DNA of 48,640 bases from Acidobacteriaceae bacterium (GTDB lineage Bacteria; Acidobacteriota; Terriglobia; Terriglobales; Acidobacteriaceae): the NCBI GenBank assembly GCA_003139795.1, contig PLGM01000318.1, positions 1-48,640 on the forward strand, read 5' to 3'. The number at the start of each line of letters is the position of its first letter. Position 1 is the first letter of the stretch. Made by a program: the position numbers and the translations under genes. Positions 42,824 to 48,640 of the stretch are shown here, in pieces. Below the pieces are notes generated by a model, which saw nothing but the letters and a program-made list of their open reading frames with translations, ran no database searches and was not told where the DNA came from.

Positions 42824-43756
42824 ATGTACAAATCCTTCTTCGGTCTTCGCGTCCTTCCTTTCGGAGCCAGCCCAGATCCTCGGTTTCTCTACATGATGCC
42901 GCAGATTCGGGAGACGCTTGCCTGCCTGCAATACGGCATTGCGGCACGCAAGGGCTTTGTCGTCATGACAGGGGAAGTGGGTACAGGAAAAACGACTCTT
43001 CTCAAGACTGTCCTCAGTGGGTTCTCCAAGGATCGCGTTTCGTCGGCTTTCGTCTTCAATCCTCGTCTCAATGTACTCGACCTTCTTGAATTTGTGCTCA
43101 CCGACTTCGGCATTCCGCCTGAGAGGCGGACCAAGTCCGGCATGCTGCTGCAGCTTAATCGTTGGCTGATCGAGCGCTTTCGCGACCGTGGGTTGTGCGT
43201 CATTGTTGTCGATGAAGCGCAGAATCTCTCCTGGAAGCTTCTCGAAGAGATTCGTTTGTTGACCAATTTGGAAACCTCATCGGAAAAACTGCTCCAGATT
43301 GTGCTTTCCGGCCAGCCTGAGCTCGAAAAGATGCTTCGCGACCCTAGGGTCCGCCAACTTCGCCAGCGCATATCAATATGGTGCAAAACGCAGCGGCTGA
43401 CCGCCGACCAGACGCAGGCCTACATCGCCGAAAGGTTGCGTATCGCCGGCGCCAGCCGGCCCGCGCTGTCTCCCGAAGCGGCACAGCTTGTCCATCACTA
43501 TTCGAAAGGAATTCCTCGCGTCATCAACCTTATCTGCGACCATGCGATGATCAGCGCCTATGTCGAGCAGATCAAGCCCATCCCAGCGCGAATCGTTGAG
43601 TCGGTGAGCATAGAACTCGAACTGGACCAGCAGCCCTTCGTGATCTCACCCATGGCTCTGTCTGGGGTCCCAGAGGATACCTTGCCAACTGCCATATCCA
43701 GGGCCTTTAACCCCGTCGCGGATTCCACCGATTCCCTGAAGGACAGTGAACTATGA
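42824..43756 (+). CDS. Exosortase-locus AAA ATPase (ExeA/GspA-like)
   Basis: A 310-residue P-loop ATPase of the type found in PEP-CTERM polysaccharide loci. The N-terminus MYKSFFGLRVLPFGASPDPR is the family signature. Walker A is GEVGTGKT (residues 50-57), and Walker B lies in CVIVVDEAQNLS. A sensor segment, HYSKGIPRVINLICDHAM, follows. It probably energises or senses polysaccharide export together with Wzz and the kinase. It is coupled to the kinase gene through an ATGA overlap. Confidence 0.93.
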   Translation: MYKSFFGLRVLPFGASPDPRFLYMMPQIRETLACLQYGIAARKGFVVMTGEVGTGKTTLLKTVLSGFSKDRVSSAFVFNPRLNVLDLLEFVLTDFGIPPERRTKSGMLLQLNRWLIERFRDRGLCVIVVDEAQNLSWKLLEEIRLLTNLETSSEKLLQIVLSGQPELEKMLRDPRVRQLRQRISIWCKTQRLTADQTQAYIAERLRIAGASRPALSPEAAQLVHHYSKGIPRVINLICDHAMISAYVEQIKPIPARIVESVSIELELDQQPFVISPMALSGVPEDTLPTAISRAFNPVADSTDSLKDSEL

Positions 43757-44673
43757 GCCGAATACACGAAGCACTTCAAAGGGCAGATCGCGAGCGGAAG
43801 ACAGCGCCGGCATCGGAAGACAATCGGGTTGCCGAGCCGGTAGTCATCCCCGGCATCGAGGAGCCGCCGCCGGCCACGGTCGACATCCTACTTGAGAACA
43901 TCGCGCAGCATCCATGGAGGCCGTCCATCGCTTCCTTTCCTACGCTCGCAGACCGCGGCGCAGGCGTCGAGCAGTTTCGCAGCCTCCGCTCGCGCATCTA
44001 CCAGGCTCGCTATGAGGCTCCGCTGAAGACGATCCTTCTCTCAAGCGGTTCGCCTTCGGAAGGCAAGACCTTTGTCGCGGCGAATCTGGCCATGAGCCTG
44101 GCGCGCAACAGTGTCAATAACATTCTGCTCATCGACGGCGATCTGCGCCGTCCCACGCTACACAGTCTGCTGGGCGCCCCCAATGAACCGGGATTATCGG
44201 AGTATTTGGCAGGGACCGCAGAATTGAATGCCATCATGCAGCGCGACCGCAATTCCAAGACCGTTGAAACCGCCAGCGTGGGCAGCGTCTCCAACCTCAC
44301 CTTTATCCCTTCTGGCAAATGCGGTGACAACTCTTCTGAATTGGTGGCCAATCACCGTATCGAGGAACTGATCGCGACTGTTTCACCGCATTTTGACTGG
44401 ATCCTGATCGACTCCCCGCCGGTGCTGGTGGTTACGGACGCGGTGGAGCTTGCCCACGCTGCCGATGCAGTATTGCTCATTGCACGTGGAGGAAGTACGC
44501 CTTACGATGTCGCACAGCGTACGCAGGCCATTTTCAGCAACTCGCGTATCCTTGGCTTTGTGCTCAATGACGTAGACGTAGAGGACGCTCCACACCGCGG
44601 TTCTTACTACCACTACTACGGTGGGTCGGAAGCCGGCGGCCATGACAAGGGACGAAAGGATAACGGGAGATAG
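43753..44673 (+). CDS. Bacterial tyrosine autokinase (BY-kinase, CpsD/XrtA type)
   Basis: A 306-residue cytoplasmic kinase that pairs with the Wzz protein to control polysaccharide chain length. The start, SRIHEALQRADRERK, matches exosortase-locus kinases. Walker A lies in SSGSPSEGKTFVAANLA (about 97-113), Walker A' in LLIDGDLRRP (125-134) and Walker B in WILIDSPPVL. A C-terminal tyrosine cluster SYYHYYGG supplies autophosphorylation sites. It lies three bases before the sugar transferase. Confidence 0.93.
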   Translation: MSRIHEALQRADRERKTAPASEDNRVAEPVVIPGIEEPPPATVDILLENIAQHPWRPSIASFPTLADRGAGVEQFRSLRSRIYQARYEAPLKTILLSSGSPSEGKTFVAANLAMSLARNSVNNILLIDGDLRRPTLHSLLGAPNEPGLSEYLAGTAELNAIMQRDRNSKTVETASVGSVSNLTFIPSGKCGDNSSELVANHRIEELIATVSPHFDWILIDSPPVLVVTDAVELAHAADAVLLIARGGSTPYDVAQRTQAIFSNSRILGFVLNDVDVEDAPHRGSYYHYYGGSEAGGHDKGRKDNGR

Positions 44674-44675
44674 GG

Positions 44676-46049
44676 ATGATCCGGCTTTTCGAAGTTTACT
44701 ATCCGACCCGGACCGTCGTGCTGCTTCTTTGCGAAGCGCTCCTCGTAGGTGGCTCATTTCTGCTCGCCGCCACGTTCCTCCTTGGGCCGGATACGTACAT
44801 CGCTCTGATCTATGAGAACGGTACCCTGAAAATCGTTGGCATCACTGTTCTCACCTTGCTTCTCTCATACTATTTCGACCTGTATGAACCGCAACGCATC
44901 TCAGGACGCTGGGAGATTTACTTTCGGCTCCTGCTGGTTCTTGGCGTTCTATCATTTGTTCTTGCGGGGCTTCTCTATTTCTTCCCCGAGATGGAGATCG
45001 GCCCCAATGTTCTTGTCGTCGGCATCGCCATCCTTGTTTTTGCCCTTGTCCTCTGGCGACGGGCCTATGACTGGATCATTGGCCTTTCGGTGTTCCGCGA
45101 ACACGTCTACGTGCTGGGTAGCGGCGAGCGGGCCCGCACCGTCGTCGAAACTCTGCGCACCAGACGCGATGCCGGCATGGAAGTTGTCGACACAGAGGGC
45201 AATGGGGCGTTCAACGGGCAACTCGAACGTTTTGCCGCGGACCTTCGCGCCTCCCGCAAACCGAAGATTCGCATTGATCGCGTCATCGTTGCCATGGAAG
45301 ACCGTCGCGGATCGATGCCGTTTCGTGATCTCCTTGAACTTCGGGTAAGGGGCGTTGTGATCGAGGATGCCAGCTCCCTCATGGAGCGGCTCTCGGGCAA
45401 GCTGCCGCTGGAGGGACTCAAGCACAGCACCCTCATCTTCACTCAAGGTTTCAACGTGAAGGCATCGCAGCAGATTGTCCGGCGCCTGGTCGCCATCATC
45501 GTCTCTTTCATTTTGCTGGCGGTCTGCCTGCCGTTCGTCCCGTTCATCATCCTGGCCGTGCGCCTCTCTTCACCGGGCCCCATCTTTTTCCACCAGACTC
45601 GTGTCGGACTGCTTGGGCGTCACTTTTCCGTCCTTAAATTCCGGACGATGCGGCAGGACGCCGAAGCAAATGGAGCTGTGTGGGCGATCAAGAACGACCC
45701 TCGCGTCACTCCGCTTGGCAGATTCATGCGAAAGACTCGCCTCGACGAGATTCCACAGCTCTGGAACGTCCTCCGCGGAGAAATGGGATTTGTCGGCCCC
45801 CGCCCGGAGCGCCCCGAGTTTGTGCAGTGGCTCACCAGCGAAATTGACTTCTATGAGCTTCGGCATATAATCCGCCCCGGGATCACAGGTTGGGCACAAG
45901 TGCGATATCAATATGGCGCAAGCCTCGAAGAAGCCAAGCAGAAGCTCGAATACGACCTCTACTACGTCAAGCACATGTCGATCGGTCTTGACCTCCTTAT
46001 CATGTTTGAGACGATCAAGACGATCATCCTGCGAAGGGGCGCCCAGTGA
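44676..46049 (+). CDS. Undecaprenyl-phosphate sugar phosphotransferase (EpsB/WcaJ type)
   Basis: Initiating enzyme that transfers a sugar-1-phosphate to the lipid carrier. The 457-residue protein has four or five N-terminal transmembrane helices. A CoA-binding-like middle (VYVLGSGERARTVVETL) follows. The C-terminal bacterial sugar transferase domain carries VLKFRTMRQDAE, RKTRLDEIPQLWNVLRGEM and VGPRPERPEF. The size and the preceding kinase fit the exosortase-associated form. It overlaps the following GT2 gene by four bases (GTGA). Confidence 0.94.
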   Translation: MIRLFEVYYPTRTVVLLLCEALLVGGSFLLAATFLLGPDTYIALIYENGTLKIVGITVLTLLLSYYFDLYEPQRISGRWEIYFRLLLVLGVLSFVLAGLLYFFPEMEIGPNVLVVGIAILVFALVLWRRAYDWIIGLSVFREHVYVLGSGERARTVVETLRTRRDAGMEVVDTEGNGAFNGQLERFAADLRASRKPKIRIDRVIVAMEDRRGSMPFRDLLELRVRGVVIEDASSLMERLSGKLPLEGLKHSTLIFTQGFNVKASQQIVRRLVAIIVSFILLAVCLPFVPFIILAVRLSSPGPIFFHQTRVGLLGRHFSVLKFRTMRQDAEANGAVWAIKNDPRVTPLGRFMRKTRLDEIPQLWNVLRGEMGFVGPRPERPEFVQWLTSEIDFYELRHIIRPGITGWAQVRYQYGASLEEAKQKLEYDLYYVKHMSIGLDLLIMFETIKTIILRRGAQ

Positions 46050-48340
46050 AGATCATCTTCTGGCTGTCGCTGATCGGCATTCTCTACACCTACATGGGAT
46101 ACCCCGTAGCGATTTGGATGCTCGCACGGTTGCGGCCACGGCCGTGGAAAGTCGCTCCGATCACCCCCAGCGTGAGTGTCGTACTCGCCGTGCATAACGG
46201 TGTCGCGCTGCTCCCGCGAAAGATTCAGCATCTCCTTGGCCTCGATTACCCCAACATTAAAGAGATCATCGTCGTTTCGGATGGCTCCTCCGACGGTACA
46301 GCAGAATTGCTGGCCCTTCAGCAGCATCCGCTTGTCAAAACCATCGTCCTAAAAGAGCACAGCGGCAAGGCAGTCGCCGTCAACGTCGGTGTGGCAGAAG
46401 CTACCGCAGATGTGATCCTCTTCGTGGATATCCGGCCCGAGATTGCTCCGGGCGCGATTCAGCAAATGGTCAGCCACTTCGCCGATCCGAGGGTCGGCTG
46501 CGTGGCGGGCGAACTCATTCTGCGCCAGGAGGACCACGACGCCGCCTCTGCGGCAGTCGGCGAGCTCTACTGGCGCTACGAAAAGTGGATCAGGAGATGT
46601 GAGGCTACCTGCGACTCCCCTGTCGGGGTCTATGGAGGCTTCTACGCCGTTCGTCGCGAGCTCGTCGCGCAGCAGCCAGTCGGAATGATTCTGGATGACA
46701 TGTTTCAACCGCTCTCGATTATCCGTCAGGGCTACAGGTCCGTCCTCGATTCGAATGCCTATGTCTACGACACATGGCCGAAGAAAGTTGGGGGCGAGTT
46801 TCATCGCAAGGTGCGTACGCTGGCGGGGAACTTCCAGCTCATCCAGCTCGCGCCGTGGACTCTGACGCCGCAAAATCGAGTTCTCTTTCAACTTGTCTCC
46901 CACAAGCTTATGCGCCTCGTAGAGCCTTACCTGATGGTCCTGCTGCTTGTGTCCTCGTTGGCGCTTTCCGCCGGTTCGCGGGTTTATGCAGTTCTCGCCG
47001 CTCTTCAGATATTCGGCTTGGCTCTTGCTATCGTCGGACTGCGCTCTAGGATTCCCGTTCTGCATCGCATCGCGGCTCCGGCCAGTGCGCTGCTCGTCCT
47101 CAATGCGGCCGCCGTCGTCGGGCTCTACAAATTCCTTATGACGCGCGGCCCGCTCTGGAAGATATGGAATTCAAGTAAGTCGGAGAAGATGGATCCAACT
47201 CCTGAAACTGAGAACCTCGCGCCGCCGGAATCTGTCGCCGCTGCTCCAGTGATTGACACCGTCAAGAGCTTTCCCAATGATTCACATCAACACGTGGAGG
47301 ATAAGTCCGTCACGACCTCCCCGAAGGTGCTGTTCATTTTCATCCTGGGAGTTGGAGTCATAGTGACTGGTCTCGCATTTCAGAACCACATCGTCAAGGT
47401 CAGGGCGGCAAAGATGAAGCACATCGCCCCGCCTGCGCCGTATTTTCCTCCTGGCGCCATCTGGACCCAGGACGTGAGCCGCGCTCCCCTCGATCCCCAG
47501 TCTTCCGCCATGATCGCCTGGCTCGCAGATGCGGGCGGATGGGGAACCGGAAAGATGCGCGTCGACTTCAGCATCCGCGTGTTGCAGGCAGACGCAACTA
47601 CTCCGTATGTTCCCTTTCGCAAGGCTCCGGGTTTTTACAGCCAGGATTCCGACCTAGTGTCCAAATTTCCCCTGCCTGAGGGAGGCGGCATTGAGGGACA
47701 GCCAGCCTATCAGTGCGCTACTGACCAGAATGACTGCCACCTCATCGTTGTAGACCGCAGCCACGGCAAACTCTACGAAGCTTACCAGGCCAACTACGCA
47801 GAGAGTGTTGTTACTGCAACGTTTGTTGGGGTATGGGACCTCAACCGTGTTTATCCGCCGTCAGGGCGCGGAGATCAGTGCACCAGCGCCGACGCCGCCG
47901 GCTTTCCCATTGCTCCACTGCTCTTCAATGCCGACGAACTCGCATCGGGAAGCATCAACCACGCTATTCGCTTCATTCTTCCCAATCCGCGCATGCGCGC
48001 ACACTTCTTTGTGCATCCTGCCACACACGCCGGGGCTCCGCGCGGGCCGGATTCCGCTCCGCCGTATGGCGCCCACTTCCGTCTCAAGGCCTCGTACGAC
48101 CTGTCGCAGCTGACCCCTGCGGCACAGGTTGTCGCGCGAGCCATGCAGAAATACGGCATGTTCCTGGCCGACGGTGGTAATAGCGCCCTAACCGCGCAGA
48201 GCGACGCAGACACGACAGCAAAGTACGCCGACGTCGATTTCGGTCCTCACGATTTGCAGGCACTCAAGGTAACAGACTTTGAAGTCGTCGTTGGAGGAAC
48301 GCCAATCCGATTGACCGATGACTGCGTGCGGAATCGGTGA
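46046..48340 (+). CDS. GT2 membrane glycosyltransferase fused to a large extracytoplasmic domain
   Basis: A 764-residue protein from a GTG overlapping the previous stop. Residues 40-270 are a GT2 domain with VSDGSSDGT (77-85), FVDIRPE (126-132), LDDMF (216-220) and the RKVRTLAGNFQ segment. Membrane helices lie at about 5-25, 290-335 and 345-365. After a Pro/Glu-rich linker, another helix (428-446) leads to a domain of about 300 residues (465-764) outside the membrane. That domain has motifs HLIVVDRSHGKLYEAY, GRGDQCTSADAAGFPIAPLL, RFILPN and HPATHAG. I recognise a conserved style but no function. It could modify or hold the polymer made by the GT2 part. Confidence 0.85.
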   Translation: MKIIFWLSLIGILYTYMGYPVAIWMLARLRPRPWKVAPITPSVSVVLAVHNGVALLPRKIQHLLGLDYPNIKEIIVVSDGSSDGTAELLALQQHPLVKTIVLKEHSGKAVAVNVGVAEATADVILFVDIRPEIAPGAIQQMVSHFADPRVGCVAGELILRQEDHDAASAAVGELYWRYEKWIRRCEATCDSPVGVYGGFYAVRRELVAQQPVGMILDDMFQPLSIIRQGYRSVLDSNAYVYDTWPKKVGGEFHRKVRTLAGNFQLIQLAPWTLTPQNRVLFQLVSHKLMRLVEPYLMVLLLVSSLALSAGSRVYAVLAALQIFGLALAIVGLRSRIPVLHRIAAPASALLVLNAAAVVGLYKFLMTRGPLWKIWNSSKSEKMDPTPETENLAPPESVAAAPVIDTVKSFPNDSHQHVEDKSVTTSPKVLFIFILGVGVIVTGLAFQNHIVKVRAAKMKHIAPPAPYFPPGAIWTQDVSRAPLDPQSSAMIAWLADAGGWGTGKMRVDFSIRVLQADATTPYVPFRKAPGFYSQDSDLVSKFPLPEGGGIEGQPAYQCATDQNDCHLIVVDRSHGKLYEAYQANYAESVVTATFVGVWDLNRVYPPSGRGDQCTSADAAGFPIAPLLFNADELASGSINHAIRFILPNPRMRAHFFVHPATHAGAPRGPDSAPPYGAHFRLKASYDLSQLTPAAQVVARAMQKYGMFLADGGNSALTAQSDADTTAKYADVDFGPHDLQALKVTDFEVVVGGTPIRLTDDCVRNR

Positions 48341-48364
48341 CACCGAGAGCCGCCCCGCAACTCA

Positions 48365-48387
48365 CAACAGACAAAAGTCCTCTGTTG
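48365..48387 (+). terminator. Possible hairpin terminator after the export operon
   Basis: CAACAGA, nine bases, TCTGTTG: a perfect seven-base stem starting 25 bases after the GT2 stop. There is no T-run following, so intrinsic termination would be weak. Confidence 0.35.
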
Positions 48388-48640
48388 GTCGAAACCCTTG
48401 GGAAACTTCAACTGTTATCAGGCCGCACGCAATAGGCGTCAACTAGGCCTTTGACCGCAAAATTTGTACCAAGACTGGGTGCCCCACCTGGGTGCCGGGG
48501 TACCCTCAGGGTCGGGGCAGCGCGTGTCGCCGCGGCGACTTTTTGCGCCCAGGGTGGGAGGCCGCGACACTCAATCACACGTACGAAATCACACGTACGA
48601 AATCACACGGTCAGAGACCTACTGAGTCTCGCATAATAGG
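48388..48640. other. Non-coding end of the window
   Basis: No convincing gene. It contains the motif CTGGGTGCC twice (48475-48483 and 48488-48496), a GGGTACCC palindrome (48498-48505) and a 14-base tandem repeat. A 61-residue open frame at 48451-48636 has no family resemblance and runs through the repeats. Confidence 0.5.
48573..48610. repeat. 14-base tandem repeat, about 2.6 copies
   Basis: The unit AATCACACGTACGA occurs at 48573-48586 and 48587-48600, followed by a partial copy AATCACACG. The unit contains the palindrome CGTACG. The array is too short for CRISPR. Confidence 0.8.

Noticed and set aside
48573..48610. CRISPR array
   Set aside because: Units are 14 bases, directly abutting, without spacers, and no cas gene is present.

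Overview
The window is 48.6 kb of fairly GC-rich bacterial chromosome. The set of families suggests an Acidobacteriota member, perhaps of the Terriglobia type: an exosortase/EpsI polysaccharide locus, Ig-like plus beta-helix secreted lipoproteins, and pectin-degrading genes. That placement is inference from gene content; there is no rRNA gene here to test it. A CODH/ACS operon points to an anaerobic or facultatively anaerobic life.

Region 1 (1-3.3 kb): RecQ helicase and a type II thymidine kinase, both on the minus strand. Region 2 (3.2-15.4 kb, minus strand): a compact operon for the carbonyl branch of the Wood-Ljungdahl pathway. In transcription order it holds a truncated GntR regulator, an AcsF/CooC-type ATPase, a MetE-core methyltransferase, CooC, the CO dehydrogenase CooS/AcsA, a 1250-residue fusion of acetyl-CoA synthase (AcsB) with the corrinoid protein small subunit (AcsD), the large subunit AcsC, and the reductive activator RACo. 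All metal-cluster ligands I can place by the family pattern are present. No methyl-branch gene and no AcsE methyltransferase is in the window, so methyl groups must enter from enzymes encoded elsewhere.

Region 3 (15.4-21.3 kb): the ruin of a pectin-utilisation island. Three genes are intact (GH105 unsaturated rhamnogalacturonyl hydrolase, KduI, a small secreted cupin). Around them lie stubs of a serine hydrolase, a serine recombinase, a PL10 pectate lyase, a GH28 polygalacturonase joined to a CE8 pectinesterase, KduD and a GH42 beta-galactosidase. Most were damaged by large deletions rather than point mutations.

Region 4 (21.3-34.1 kb): surface glycan genes. They include two GT4 glycosyltransferases, a deacetylase-like protein with a decayed second copy, WecB, a Gfo/Idh/MocA oxidoreductase, an NAD-dependent epimerase, a beta-helix lipoprotein, and a flippase fused to a methyltransferase. 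Region 5 (34.1-48.3 kb): a divergent exosortase (XrtA/PEP-CTERM type) exopolysaccharide locus. On the left are a TPR lipoprotein, EpsI and exosortase. On the right are an AAA+/Fis regulator lacking the sigma-54 contact loop, a Wza-like exporter, an outer-membrane barrel, a Wzz-like chain-length protein, an ATPase, a BY-kinase, an EpsB-type sugar transferase, and a GT2 enzyme fused to a large extracytoplasmic domain.

The most unusual item is the AcsB-AcsD fusion with its roughly 200-residue linker, next to a MetE-core gene that could draw methyl groups from the corrinoid protein. This is a read by eye; no similarity search was run.
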